A stretch of DNA of 64,000 nucleotides from Desulfatirhabdium butyrativorans DSM 18734 (GCF_000429925.1 NZ_KE386987.1:47976-111975), one strand, 5' to 3'; counted from the stretch's first letter, positions 9,782 to 18,237 are shown. The notes: generated by a model from the letters alone, not told the origin. Program-made: numbers and translations.

Positions 9782-10234
9782 TCAGTCCTGCACCGCATCG
9801 AACTGGTCGATTCTTCTCTGGTGACGGCCGCCCTCGAATGGGGTGGTCAGCCATGTGCGAACGATTTCTTCCGCCAGGACGTCTCCAACGATGCGACCGC
9901 CCATCACGAGAATATTGGCATCGTTATGGCGTCTGCTCATGATCGCGGAAAACAGATCGTTACACAGCGCCGCACGGACATGTTTGAACTTGTTGGCGAC
10001 CATGCTCATGCCCTGACCCGTTCCGCACATCAGGATGCCTGCCGGATAGATGCCGGATGAGACGGACCTGGCGACTTTCTGCCCGTAGGATGGGTAATCG
10101 ACCGAATCCGGGTTGAAGGGGCCGCCATCTTCCACTTGCAGTCCCTGGGTGATGAGCATTTTCCGAATAATTTCCTTCAGTGCGAAAGCGGCATGGTCGC
10201 TTGCGATGATGATCGGGTTGAAGATGGATTCCAT
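9782..10234 (-). CDS. rpiB: Ribose-5-phosphate isomerase B
   Basis: RpiB/LacAB-type sugar-phosphate isomerase interconverting ribose 5-phosphate and ribulose 5-phosphate, the latter being a substrate of RibB in the same cluster. IASDHAAFALKE, the catalytic-cysteine loop ILMCGTGQGMSMVANK, RAALCND and SRRHNDANILVMGGR are diagnostic. A TTG four codons upstream keeps the frame open, but ATG at 10234 gives a normal 150 residues. It is the first gene of the minus-strand run. Confidence 0.96.
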   Translation of the reverse strand: MESIFNPIIIASDHAAFALKEIIRKMLITQGLQVEDGGPFNPDSVDYPSYGQKVARSVSSGIYPAGILMCGTGQGMSMVANKFKHVRAALCNDLFSAIMSRRHNDANILVMGGRIVGDVLAEEIVRTWLTTPFEGGRHQRRIDQFDAVQD

Positions 10235-10280
10235 ACAAAATTCCAAGTAAAGGTTCTGATGACGGTTTGTCGTATCCGTA

Positions 10281-10420
10281 GTACCTGAACGAAAAACCCC
10301 TATTTGGAGCAGCGAGCCGCCTTCGGGCAGGCAATTTTGCGATGCAGCGTGAAATCCTGCGGAACACAGGACGGCCGCCCGATCTCGTACGTGTCGGGCG
10401 GATCCGGATCCATCAAGAAA
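10281..10420. repeat. Partial inverted-end repeat plus nested hairpin
   Basis: 10281-10360 matches one end and the core of the 127-bp family (GTACCTGAACGAAAAACCCC ... GGGCAGGCAATTTTGCGAT), with the other end missing. Instead it runs into a hairpin CCGCCCGA ... TCGGGCGG, which resembles an internal hairpin of the different element at 21339-21650. From 10421 to 10665 I see no gene or further repeat. Confidence 0.7.
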
Positions 10421-10665
10421 AACGGCTTAACACAAGTTGCACCCGGTTCCCGGAAGGCAATGCTCCTGGTCCAGAAAGAATGGGTTTAATAATACAGATG
10501 GGACGAAAAAACAACAGCTATCCTGAAAGCAGGCATTTCATCGGTTGCAAAAACACCCGGATTCGGATTGCCGGGGTGATTATCAGATGCAGCCCGCTGG
10601 GCAGGCGATATGAATCGGGATAAAGCCGGATTATATTCAGGAAAATTCATTTCAGGAAATATTGG

Positions 10666-10693
10666 TTGACAACGGATCAAGGGTCGAATTAAT
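10666..10693 (+). promoter_or_regulatory. Candidate sigma-70 promoter ahead of the truncated ORF
   Basis: A perfect TTGACA (10666-10671) is followed after 16 bases by ATTAAT (10688-10693, four of six matches to TATAAT). It points at the short ORF starting at 10797 and, beyond it, at the lipoate ligase gene. No experimental support. Confidence 0.4.
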
Positions 10694-10796
10694 GGAACTG
10701 ACCGATATGACAACGATCAACCGCTTCCCGTAAGCAGCGGATCGCCGCCAAGGCTGAGTCGTCAATGTGAGATCTTGCTTTTTTGAGGACAATACA

Positions 10797-10931
10797 ATGA
10801 ATGTTCTTGCAATCGTAGGAAGCGCCCGAAAGGGCAAGGCGACCGATGTATTGGTTGACAGGACAATAGAAGGCGTCAAATTTGCCTATCTGAATTGCGC
10901 TGTCAAGAAAATCAATATGCCGTGCGGATAA
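10797..10931 (+). pseudogene. N-terminal remnant of a flavodoxin-fold FMN reductase
   Basis: A 44-codon ORF with an excellent start (GAGGA eight bases before the ATG) begins MNVLAIVGSARKGKATD. This is the first strand and phosphate-binding loop of the NAD(P)H-dependent FMN reductase / iron-sulfur flavoprotein family, whose members have 180-250 residues. The frame ends at TAA (10929-10931), directly before the lipoate ligase gene, and no continuation is found in other frames. It therefore looks like the stump of a gene whose remainder was deleted. A functional micropeptide is possible but less likely. Confidence 0.6.
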
Positions 10932-10943
10932 GATGAAAACCCT

Positions 10944-11921
10944 ATGCTCTGCCTGATCAGTCCCAGCACATCTCCTGCTTTCAACCTGGGTACCGAAGAG
11001 TACCTGCTGACAGTCGGCCGGGAGGACTGCTTCTTGCTGTGGCAAAGCGACAGCGCCGTCATCGTGGGCCGAAACCAGAATGCCTGGGCCGAGGTCAATG
11101 CTTCCTACATTCGAGAAAACCGGATTCCCGTCATCCGGCGCCTGAGCGGGGGCGGGGCCGTGTACCACGACGGAGGCAATATCAATTTTACGTTCATTCG
11201 GTCGGATGCAGGCCGGTTCCGGGCGGCATTCACGCAGATGCTGAATCCCGTGGTGAGCTTTCTGCAAGCGATGGGGGTTCCGGCATGCCTGGAAGGAGTC
11301 AGCGATCTGGCGGTCGAAGGCCGCAAAATTTCCGGAAACGCCCAATGCGTTCATCGGGGAAGGCTCCTGCATCATGGCACGCTGCTGTTCGATTCCGATC
11401 TTGCTGCACTTTCCCGGGCGCTTCGCGTCATCCCGGGCAGATATATCGACAAGGCCGTCCCATCGATCCGAAAGCCCGTCACCAACATCCGACCATGGCT
11501 GAAAGAGGATATGGATGCACCGGCGTTCATGGAACGGCTGCTGGCTGAAATCCAGAAACGCTTTGCCGCTCGAAGGATCATTTTCTCCGATCGCGATCGG
11601 ACGGTTATCCGCGAGCTGGCAGCCGGTCGATACGATACCTGGGAATGGAATTTCGGACATGGCCCGCCATACCGGTTTCAAAACACCCTCGATGCGGCTG
11701 GCTGCAAACTGACAATTGCATTCGATGTCCGTGCCGGGAGACTTGGTCACGTCCGGCTGACCGGCTCTGGTCTGAGTTCTTCCGCCACGGCAGCCATCGA
11801 AGCCTGCCTGACGGATTGCCGTCATGACCATCGAGCCCTCCGGGAAGCCCTCCTGCCCATTTTCGGCACGAGATCATTGCATGGAATCTGCCTGAATGAC
11901 TTTCTCGATGCCCTGTTCTGA
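10944..11921 (+). CDS. lplA: Lipoate-protein ligase A family protein
   Basis: A 325-residue biotin/lipoate ligase-fold protein that attaches lipoate (via lipoyl-AMP) to lysines of lipoyl domains. The RRLSGGGAVYHD motif binding lipoyl-AMP, the catalytic lysine region DLAVEGRKISGNAQ, LHHGTLLFD, and a C-terminal accessory domain (YDTWEWNFGHGPPY) are visible. The E2 subunit of the nearby dehydrogenase operon (16674-18068) is an obvious substrate, which would explain the location. This is an inference from context. The start ATG has only a weak ribosome-binding site. Confidence 0.92.
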   Translation: MLCLISPSTSPAFNLGTEEYLLTVGREDCFLLWQSDSAVIVGRNQNAWAEVNASYIRENRIPVIRRLSGGGAVYHDGGNINFTFIRSDAGRFRAAFTQMLNPVVSFLQAMGVPACLEGVSDLAVEGRKISGNAQCVHRGRLLHHGTLLFDSDLAALSRALRVIPGRYIDKAVPSIRKPVTNIRPWLKEDMDAPAFMERLLAEIQKRFAARRIIFSDRDRTVIRELAAGRYDTWEWNFGHGPPYRFQNTLDAAGCKLTIAFDVRAGRLGHVRLTGSGLSSSATAAIEACLTDCRHDHRALREALLPIFGTRSLHGICLNDFLDALF

Positions 11922-12107
11922 TTTCGAACATCCGTCTGTTTCAGGTGTGCCGATTCTGAACGGACAGGCGTGCCAACACGGAAGTGTCGCTATGACATGG
12001 GCAAGTTGCTGCGGCCGGAAGGCACCATGTCCCGTGGGCATGAGAATTGCTTTTACCTGTGGCGGAGTGATTTGAAAATCCGGATGAAAACCCAAAAGGA
12101 GAGTCAC

Positions 12108-12434
12108 ATGAATGCAGCCGAAAAAGCAGCCGAAGCCATGACCTATCTGCAGAAATATGCACCTGATTCCTACGCGAAGTATCTCGAATTCACCAAGAAG
12201 CTGGGGGAGACCGGCAGCCTTGCGCCGGTGACGCTCGAGCTGATTCTGGTGGCCTGCGCCGTGATGAGCCAGTGCGACATGTGCATCACCATTCACGTGG
12301 AAAATGCGGCGGCTCAGGGGGCATCGCGGGAGGATATTCTGCAGGCGGCGCTGATGGCCGTTGCGATGGGCGGATCCCCGAAGCTGATGTATATGAAATA
12401 CGTCTTCGAGGCCCTGGAGGATTTGTTCGACTGA
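12108..12434 (+). CDS. Carboxymuconolactone decarboxylase / AhpD-like protein
   Basis: A 108-residue all-helical CMD/AhpD-like protein. The motif SQCDMCITIHVENA has the CxxC pair followed by His that forms the redox centre in AhpD-type proteins. Such proteins act as small disulfide reductants or peroxidases, and the substrate here is unknown. The frame is open from 11970, but ATG at 12108 follows AAAGGAG closely and matches the family start. It stands alone on the plus strand between lplA and the convergent DUF6506 gene. The 186 bases upstream (11922-12107) show no other gene. Confidence 0.88.
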   Translation: MNAAEKAAEAMTYLQKYAPDSYAKYLEFTKKLGETGSLAPVTLELILVACAVMSQCDMCITIHVENAAAQGASREDILQAALMAVAMGGSPKLMYMKYVFEALEDLFD

Positions 12435-12444
12435 ATCCAATTTT

Positions 12445-12472
12445 CCGGCGGCATCTGCAGGGATGCCGCCGG
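12445..12472. terminator. GC-rich hairpin between convergent genes
   Basis: A perfect 11-bp stem (CCGGCGGCATC / GATGCCGCCGG) with a 6-base loop sits between the stop of the CMD gene and the stop of the DUF6506 gene. There is no real U-tract on either strand, so it may act as a bidirectional pause or RNA-stabilising structure rather than a classic intrinsic terminator. Confidence 0.55.
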
Positions 12473-12478
12473 CATGAC

Positions 12479-12790
12479 CTATGCGAAGAACCGGTCTCCG
12501 CTGACATTCCCCAATCCGGGGTGGTTGTCGAAACGCACCACACCTACCGGTATCTTTCCTTCGACGGCTTCCTGGATCATGGCAACGCCTTTGTTGCCGA
12601 AACCGGCGCATAATTCGATCGCCAGGATGCCTTCGGCAAGAAGGGCCTTTGCCGTGGATACGGCATCGGCATAGTTGCTGACCCCTACGACCACAAGATG
12701 AACTTTCGGGGTTTTGATCCATTGGCGGTGTGTGTTCGGATCGGCTTCCGGTGCAACAAAGATGAAGGCCGCCTTCAAGATGTCATTCAT
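12479..12790 (-). CDS. DUF6506 family protein
   Basis: A 103-residue protein beginning with an alpha/beta pattern (LKAAFIFVAPEADPNTHR) that I recognise as the small DUF6506 family, whose function is unknown. The following segments (VHLVVVGVSNYADAV, GILAIELCAGFGNKGVAMI) suggest a compact Rossmann-like domain with a glycine-rich turn. A strong GGAGG site precedes the ATG. It is convergent with the CMD gene and is not obviously part of the dehydrogenase operon. Confidence 0.8.
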   Translation of the reverse strand: MNDILKAAFIFVAPEADPNTHRQWIKTPKVHLVVVGVSNYADAVSTAKALLAEGILAIELCAGFGNKGVAMIQEAVEGKIPVGVVRFDNHPGLGNVSGDRFFA

Positions 12791-12831
12791 GTGATGTTTC
12801 CTCCAAGTGGATGATTTCGGGTTGTATGGTG

Positions 12832-12958
12832 GTGTCTGAACGGAAAACCCGTTTTGGGTACAACCTGAGCCGGAGGGCAGGCTGTTTCACGCTGTATCGC
12901 AAAATTGCCTGCCCGCAGGCGGCGCGCTGCTCCGAATAGGGGTTTTCCGTTCAGACAC
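12832..12958. repeat. Full-length 127-bp inverted-end repeat (MITE/REPIN-like)
   Basis: The element starts GTGTCTGAACGGAAAACCC and ends with its near-perfect inverse (GGGTTTTCCGTTCAGACAC). The interior carries GAGGGCAGG ... CCTGCCCGCAGG, which can form a second hairpin. A copy of the same length lies at 21688-21814. There is no coding capacity and no obvious target-site duplication. The remaining gap to 13169 holds only a short GGGGTCGACC ... GGTCGCCCC hairpin near 12965 and no gene. Confidence 0.9.
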
Positions 12959-13169
12959 GATGGTAGGGGTCGACCTCCTGGTCGCCCCTTGAGCTGCCGT
13001 TTCCTCTCTCAGAATTCCGTCAAGGCCCTTTTCAATCGCATGGCGTCTTCTCATGTTCCGGGCTGTCCACCAGCAACGCCCACAAACAAAAGAAGGGCAT
13101 TTACAGGGTCTTCCATTCCGTGATACGGCTTCACGCATTTGCGATCCGGCATGCATGGACGAATCCGCA

Positions 13170-14222
13170 TCATCCGCAGTGGGGTGTACACAGCAATCCA
13201 TGAGTCTGTGCATACTGCATGGTGTGTGATACATCCACCACGAAAGGCCCCTCATCGGAAAGTCTCACGGATACCCGGCGTCCTTTTGGGATTTCCACCT
13301 CCCGTTCCCCATCCAGGGCAAGGACGCAGCAATCCAATGCCACCTCGATTTGTTGTCCGACAACCAGGATCTGCTCGTCACAGAGACAAACCGTTTGCAT
13401 GAGGCCGGGTGCGATGGGGGCCAGCACATGCCGTCGTCCATCGGGTCCCAGTGCGAGGTAGAGCCCCCGGGGCTCCTGCGGATCGATGCTGTACAACTGC
13501 CCGCCGATGGCCGAAAGCCCGATGGCATCGGGCCGGGCGCGGGTCAGGAAAATCTGGGTCACTTCCCGGATGTCCCAGATCGCCCGGGCTGCGATGAACG
13601 GGCTGTTCACGACAGCCACATCCACCAGGGCAATGTCGACAAGGCGCTCGTCCTCAACGACCTCCAGTCGGCACGAACGGTACAGCCCGCTTTGAGGCGG
13701 CACCCTGCCGGATGCGATCAGACCTGCGGCCAAGCCTGCGACCGTGGCTTCGATCAGGTAGGGGAACACGTTGTTGGTGCCTGTGGAGATGGGCAGAAGC
13801 GGCACCATCTGCGATGCCTTGGCGACGGCCCGGCACGTGCCGTCGCCGCCAAGCACCACGATGCATCCGACATTCCGGGAAGCCATCCAGGCAGCAGACC
13901 GGGTGGAATCGTCCTGGTGGTTTTCCATCTTCAGCGGAGCAGGCGTTCGGCGGATGGATGCCGGACATCCGCCTGCGGCCCGCTCCACGATGCCGTATTC
14001 ATCCGGCATGAAGAGCACTTCCGGAATACCCAGCGCTGATAGCGCCATCAGCAGCCTGCGGACGATGCGTACCTTTTCCTGGTTGTCGAAGACGCTTCCG
14101 TGGGCCACCAGCCGACGGATGTCCTTGCCCGACACCGGATTGGCAATGATACCGACCGCCGCCGGCTGCGTCCCGACAGGCGATATATCGTCCGAAGAGA
14201 AGGCTGAGTCCCCGGTGGTCAT
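13170..14222 (-). CDS. acoX: ATP-NAD kinase-like protein (AcoX family)
   Basis: A 350-residue protein with the NAD-kinase/diacylglycerol-kinase fold: IIANPVSGKD at the N-terminus, then VVLGGDGTCRAVAKAS (GGDGT nucleotide-binding motif) and PISTGTNNVFP. Proteins of this type (AcoX) are regularly encoded beside acetoin or related 2-oxoacid dehydrogenase genes, but their exact role is not established. It is the last gene of the operon and overlaps the E1 beta gene by four bases (ATGA). Between 12959 and 13169 there is no further coding sequence. The symbol rests on family plus context. Confidence 0.85.
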   Translation of the reverse strand: MTTGDSAFSSDDISPVGTQPAAVGIIANPVSGKDIRRLVAHGSVFDNQEKVRIVRRLLMALSALGIPEVLFMPDEYGIVERAAGGCPASIRRTPAPLKMENHQDDSTRSAAWMASRNVGCIVVLGGDGTCRAVAKASQMVPLLPISTGTNNVFPYLIEATVAGLAAGLIASGRVPPQSGLYRSCRLEVVEDERLVDIALVDVAVVNSPFIAARAIWDIREVTQIFLTRARPDAIGLSAIGGQLYSIDPQEPRGLYLALGPDGRRHVLAPIAPGLMQTVCLCDEQILVVGQQIEVALDCCVLALDGEREVEIPKGRRVSVRLSDEGPFVVDVSHTMQYAQTHGLLCTPHCG

Positions 14223-15196
14223 GCGATTCCCAGTTTCTGCACGGCAGCCAACACCTGGCCGACGCTCGGGATGAACGCCTGTTCGAGCGGCGGAGAAAAC
14301 GGAACCGGCGTGAAGGGGGCCGCCACGCGCAGGATGGGCGCATCCAGATAGTCGAAGGCGAGCTCCGCCACCTGAGCGGCGATTTCCGCCCCGGCACCGG
14401 CGAATTTCACCGCTTCATGGACGATGATCAGCCGGTGGGTCTTTTTGACCGATGAAACGATCGTTTCGGTATCCAGCGGCAGCATGGTTCTCGGGTCGAT
14501 GACCTCGGCCCCGATGCCTTTTGCGGCCAATTGTTCGGCGGCTTCAAGAGCCGTGTGCACCATCTTGGATGTGGCGACGATCGTCAGATCCGTGCCTTCT
14601 CGAACGACGTTCGCCTTTCCGAACTCGATGGCGTAGGGCTCGTCCGGCACCTCGCCCTCCATGCCATACAGCAGCTTGTGTTCCAGAAAGATCACGGGGT
14701 TGTCGTCCCGGATGGCGCTGATCAGAAGCCCCTTGGCATCGTAGGGGGTGGCGGGCATGGCGACCTTGAGCCCCGGCACATGCATGAACCAGGCTTCCAG
14801 CGACTGGGAATGCTGGGCCGCTGCTCCCAGACCGGCCCCCTGGGGGGCGCGCAGCACCATGGGGATTTTGGCCTTCCCGCCGAACATGAACCGCATCTTG
14901 GCGGCCTGGTTGAACAACTGATCCATTGCCACACCGATGAAATCGACGAACATCAGCTCGCAGACAGGGCGCAGCCCGGCTGCGGCAGCGCCCGTAGCCG
15001 CGCCGACGATGGCGCTTTCGGTGATGGGCGTATCCTTGACGCGATCCTCGCCGAAACGATCGAAAAGCCCCTGTGTTACGCCGAAACAACCGCCGAACTG
15101 CCCCACATCTTCTCCGAGAAGAAACACCGTGGGGTCTTTTTCCATTTCCTGCCGAAGCGCTTCGTTGATTGCCTGAAGATATGTCTTGACGGCCAT
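14219..15196 (-). CDS. acoB: Thiamine-dependent dehydrogenase E1 component, beta subunit
   Basis: A 325-residue transketolase-type beta subunit of a pyruvate/acetoin/branched-chain dehydrogenase complex. FLLGEDVGQFGG, the TESAIVGAATGAA segment, HSQSLEAWFMHVPGLKV and the C-terminal LRVAAPFTPVPFSPPLE are typical. It pairs with the E1 alpha protein to decarboxylate a 2-oxo compound on ThDP and pass the acyl group to the lipoyl E2. An AGGAGG site precedes the ATG. The AcoX-like neighbour and the activator favour acetoin or a similar substrate, but pyruvate or a branched 2-oxoacid cannot be excluded by sequence. Confidence 0.92.
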   Translation of the reverse strand: MAVKTYLQAINEALRQEMEKDPTVFLLGEDVGQFGGCFGVTQGLFDRFGEDRVKDTPITESAIVGAATGAAAAGLRPVCELMFVDFIGVAMDQLFNQAAKMRFMFGGKAKIPMVLRAPQGAGLGAAAQHSQSLEAWFMHVPGLKVAMPATPYDAKGLLISAIRDDNPVIFLEHKLLYGMEGEVPDEPYAIEFGKANVVREGTDLTIVATSKMVHTALEAAEQLAAKGIGAEVIDPRTMLPLDTETIVSSVKKTHRLIIVHEAVKFAGAGAEIAAQVAELAFDYLDAPILRVAAPFTPVPFSPPLEQAFIPSVGQVLAAVQKLGIA

Positions 15197-15229
15197 GGAT
15201 GTACCTCCTGTCGTTGGGATAGCGGATGG

Positions 15230-16189
15230 TTATGCGTACACGTTCTCTTCGAGTTCGGACGGGTCCGGAAGCGGGCTCTGCTGCGCAAAGGAAATGGCGT
15301 CGGCCAGCTCCGCTTCGATGTCTTTGCGGATGGCTGCGGCCTGTTCGGGCGTCAGGATGCCGTTTTGGAGCAGGCGGTTTTCCAGCCGGGGAATCGGGTC
15401 TTTTTTGACCCATTCCTGTAGTTCGTCCTCCCCGCGGTAGACGCAGGCGTCTCCTTCGAAATGGCCGCGCCATCTGTAGGTCTTGCATTCCACAAGCGAG
15501 GGGCCTTCTCCGTTTCTGGCCCGGTTCACTGCGGCCGATACCGCTTCGTGAACGGCGAGCACATCGTTTCCGTCCACGACGACGCCGGGCATGTCATAGG
15601 CCGCAGCCCGGTCGGCGATATCGGTGATCGCCATGGATTTGCAGGTCGGGCAGGAAATGCCGTATCCGTTGTTTTCGTTGACGAAGATGACCGGAAGCTT
15701 CCAGGCGCTGGCGAGGTTCAGGGCTTCCTGGGTGGTGCCCTGATTCGAGGCCCCGTCGCCGAAGAAGCAGACGGCCACGTTGTCCTCCTTGCGGTATTGG
15801 ATGGCCAGGGCCGCGCCGTTGGCAATGGGCCCACCCCCGCCCACGATGCCGTTTGCGCCCAGAATGCCCAGCTCCACGTCCGCAATGTGCATCGAGCCGC
15901 CCTTGCCTTTGCAGTAGCCGGTGGTCTTGCCGAAGATTTCGGCCATCATGCGTTTGAGGTCCCCGCCTTTTGCGATCAGATGGCCATGCCCCCGGTGGGT
16001 GCTCGTAATGTAATCGGTTCTGCGCAGGGCGGCACAAGCGCCGGTTGCCACCGCTTCCTCGCCGATGTATAGGTGAACGAAACCGGGGATTTTCCCTTCC
16101 GCAAAGAATTCCTGGAGTTTGGTTTCAAACGTCCGGATGCGGATCATGGTGGTCAGCATTTGGGTCATGTGTTCGTTGGACAGGTTCAT
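15230..16189 (-). CDS. acoA: Thiamine-dependent dehydrogenase E1 component, alpha subunit
   Basis: A 319-residue E1 alpha protein. The ThDP/Mg motif reads FFGDGASNQGTTQEALNLA ... NENNGYGIS (GDG-x26-NN), and STHRGHGHLIAKG and GKGGSMHI are also standard. The frame stays open upstream to 16522, but the ATG at 16189 has a perfect AGGAGGTGA site and gives normal length. The gene lies 33 bases before E1 beta and 44 bases after the Lin0512 gene. No E3 (dihydrolipoamide dehydrogenase) gene is seen in the window, so the complex must borrow one encoded elsewhere. Confidence 0.93.
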   Translation of the reverse strand: MNLSNEHMTQMLTTMIRIRTFETKLQEFFAEGKIPGFVHLYIGEEAVATGACAALRRTDYITSTHRGHGHLIAKGGDLKRMMAEIFGKTTGYCKGKGGSMHIADVELGILGANGIVGGGGPIANGAALAIQYRKEDNVAVCFFGDGASNQGTTQEALNLASAWKLPVIFVNENNGYGISCPTCKSMAITDIADRAAAYDMPGVVVDGNDVLAVHEAVSAAVNRARNGEGPSLVECKTYRWRGHFEGDACVYRGEDELQEWVKKDPIPRLENRLLQNGILTPEQAAAIRKDIEAELADAISFAQQSPLPDPSELEENVYA

Positions 16190-16233
16190 CGGTTCACCTC
16201 CTGAAACGTTTCGGTTGATACGAACAATGAAGG

Positions 16234-16629
16234 TCAGTGCCGTTCCGGAAAGCCGGGTTCCCCCGGTGCCGTCTCCACCCACACCGTGACGGCCGCATTG
16301 GCCACCACGATGGTATCGCATGCCGTTGCAAAGGCATCCACGCAAATGCCCGCAGCCTGCATGCCTCCTGGTGTCACCCGTACCGACGGAACGCCGACCG
16401 GAATTTCCGCCTTGACGGCATCGATGTCCACCCGCTCGGGAGAGGGACAGGACACCAGCACGTCCACCGTCAAGCCCTGGAAGCGGTCTCTCCCGAGGAT
16501 TTCGATGACGCCGCACAGACAACTGCGGGAAATGGCGTCGCGAACGGCTCTACAGGCGGCCTTGGTCACGTCCATGCCGTGAAGATCCACACCGGTTCCC
16601 AGTTCCACAATGAAGCGTTTTCGGCTCAT
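16234..16629 (-). CDS. Lin0512 family protein
   Basis: A 131-residue protein starting SRKRFIVELGTGVDLHGMDVTKAACRAV, which I recognise as the Lin0512 family, small proteins of unknown function. The second half (DVLVSCPSPERVDIDAVKAEIPVG, then GVCVDA-like segments) has an alternating beta/alpha pattern. An upstream in-frame ATG at 16677 exists, but the one at 16629 has AAGGA in good position and is the family start. Its place inside the dehydrogenase operon, between E2 and E1 alpha, suggests an accessory role that is otherwise undefined. Confidence 0.8.
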   Translation of the reverse strand: MSRKRFIVELGTGVDLHGMDVTKAACRAVRDAISRSCLCGVIEILGRDRFQGLTVDVLVSCPSPERVDIDAVKAEIPVGVPSVRVTPGGMQAAGICVDAFATACDTIVVANAAVTVWVETAPGEPGFPERH

Positions 16630-16673
16630 TTGTCTATTTCCTTCCGCACGTGTTCGCCGGTTCCTGCATACCT

Positions 16674-18068
16674 TCATGAAAGAAGCGTCACCGGCTCTTC
16701 CAGGTAATCGGCCAGGGTTCGCAGAAAGCGCATGGCCGGCGCCCCGTCCACCACACGGTGGTCGAAGGTGAGGCTCAGGGTCATGAAGGAACGGATGGCG
16801 ATCTGGCCGTTTTCATCGATACCCGGTTTCTGCACGATGCGGCCCACCCCGAGAATGCCGGTTTCCGGCGGGTTCAGAATGGGCGTGAAGCCATCGACGC
16901 CCAGACGGCTCACATTGGTGATGGTGAAGGTGCCGCCCTGAATCTCGTCGAAGGTGAGCTTTGCCTGTCGGGCCATTTCCACTACCCTGCGGATGTCTGC
17001 CGACAACTCGAGAAGCCCTTTGTTGTGGGCATCCTTCACATTGGGCACCACCAGCCCGTCAGGCAGCGCGACGGCAATGCCGAGATTCACCTCGGCATGC
17101 AGGACAATCCCCTCGTCGGTCAGCCAGGAGTTCATGATCGGGTGATCCTTCAGGCTGCGGCATACGGCCAGAGCGACGATGTCGTTGATGGAAATGCGGA
17201 CCTCTTCGCTGCGAGCGTATTTTTCTCCGATCCTGCGATGCAGGGAGACGAGCCGGGTGGCATCGATTTCAACAAAGACCGTCAGCTGGGCGGACTGGTG
17301 AATACTGGCCATCATGTTGTCGGCAATGATCTTCCGCATCCCGGCCATGGGCTGGACGGTTCCGGGTACGGCGGATGCCGGAGATGGCGGTTGCGCTGCA
17401 GCGGATGTCTGGGGCTTGGACGAGAGGGCCGGATTCATGGCCCGCAGCACATCGGCCTTGGTGATCTTGCCTCCCGGGCCGGTTCCGGTGATCCGGGACA
17501 GATCGACGCCTGCCTGCTCGGCGAAAGCGGCGATCCTGGGATCCACGGGGATTCCAGGACTTGCTGCAGCGGGGGCTTTGCCGGGGCTTGCCGCCTGTGC
17601 ATCGCGTGCAGCCTTGAAGTTCTTGACATCTTCTTCCGTGACTCGGCCGTCGGGACCGGTTCCTTTCACCTGCGAGAGGGAAATCCCCCATTCTTTGGCC
17701 AGACGGCGGGCAATGGGAGAGGCGGAAACGAATGAGCGGCCATCTTCCGGTTGCGCCTTGTCCTGTTTGTTTTCGGTCTTAGCGGCAGGCACCGATGCTG
17801 TTTCGGGCGTGATCCGCTCCGGTGTTTCTCCGGAGGCTGCAATGAGTGCGACAATGGTTTGAACCGGAACGGTTTCTCCCGCGGGAACGACGATCTGAAA
17901 CAGGATGCCGTCCGCCGGTGAGGGTACCGTGTTGGTGATCTTGCTGGTCTCCACTTCGAAAAGCGGTTCGTCTTTCTGCACGGCGTCCCCTTCGGATTTG
18001 AACCATTTGGACACCTTGCCTTCCTTCATGGTCAGCCCCCATTTGGGCATGCGTACTTCCGTTGCCAC
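16674..18068 (-). CDS. acoC: Dihydrolipoamide acyltransferase (E2) with two subunit-binding domains
   Basis: A 464-residue E2. The N-terminal lipoyl domain (residues ~1-80) carries the lipoylated lysine in VETSKITNT. Two peripheral-subunit-binding domains follow (ASPIARRLAKEWGISLSQV and PRIAAFAEQAGVDLSRI), joined by Pro/Ala linkers. The C-terminal catalytic domain has the acyltransferase motif DHRVVDGAPAMRFL. Two binding domains in one E2 are less common than one. Initiation is at GTG (18068) with a strong AGAGGAGGAA site. It is the first gene of the operon, behind the sigma-54-type promoter at 18172-18189. Confidence 0.93.
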   Translation of the reverse strand: MATEVRMPKWGLTMKEGKVSKWFKSEGDAVQKDEPLFEVETSKITNTVPSPADGILFQIVVPAGETVPVQTIVALIAASGETPERITPETASVPAAKTENKQDKAQPEDGRSFVSASPIARRLAKEWGISLSQVKGTGPDGRVTEEDVKNFKAARDAQAASPGKAPAAASPGIPVDPRIAAFAEQAGVDLSRITGTGPGGKITKADVLRAMNPALSSKPQTSAAAQPPSPASAVPGTVQPMAGMRKIIADNMMASIHQSAQLTVFVEIDATRLVSLHRRIGEKYARSEEVRISINDIVALAVCRSLKDHPIMNSWLTDEGIVLHAEVNLGIAVALPDGLVVPNVKDAHNKGLLELSADIRRVVEMARQAKLTFDEIQGGTFTITNVSRLGVDGFTPILNPPETGILGVGRIVQKPGIDENGQIAIRSFMTLSLTFDHRVVDGAPAMRFLRTLADYLEEPVTLLS

Positions 18069-18171
18069 CGCTGGTTCCTCCTCTTCTGTGATGATGTCAG
18101 CCTGAACCTGTGTCGAAGGCTGCCCTCTTATGAGAAATTATCGCAAGATGAGCTTGCCTATCGCAAGAGTA

Positions 18172-18189
18172 TTGCAAAGATGGTGCCTA
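18172..18189 (-). promoter_or_regulatory. Sigma-54 (-24/-12) promoter of the dehydrogenase operon
   Basis: Read on the minus strand the sequence is TAGGCACCATCTTTGCAA. It has AGGCAC, five bases, then TTGCA, nearly the TGGCAC-N5-TTGCA consensus with the invariant GG and GC ten bases apart. It lies about 105 bases before the E2 start codon. The divergent gene encodes a sigma-54-dependent activator, as required for such a promoter. Confidence 0.7.
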
Positions 18190-18237
18190 AGATGAAAAGC
18201 CTTTATGGTCAAGGAAAGCGTATTGTGAGGGTATCCC

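Noticed and set aside
3300-9800. FMN riboswitch controlling the riboflavin genes
   Set aside because: The conserved RFN segments (AGGGYAGCG..., CCGACGGT-type) are not seen upstream of rpiB, ribD, ribE or ribBA.
11970-12107. 46-residue N-terminal extension of the CMD/AhpD-like protein
   Set aside because: The family start and a strong AAAGGAG site support initiation at 12108; the extension has no conserved pattern.
16190-16522. Extension of E1 alpha into the Lin0512 region
   Set aside because: It would overlap the Lin0512 gene in another frame, and the perfect AGGAGGTGA site is at 16189.
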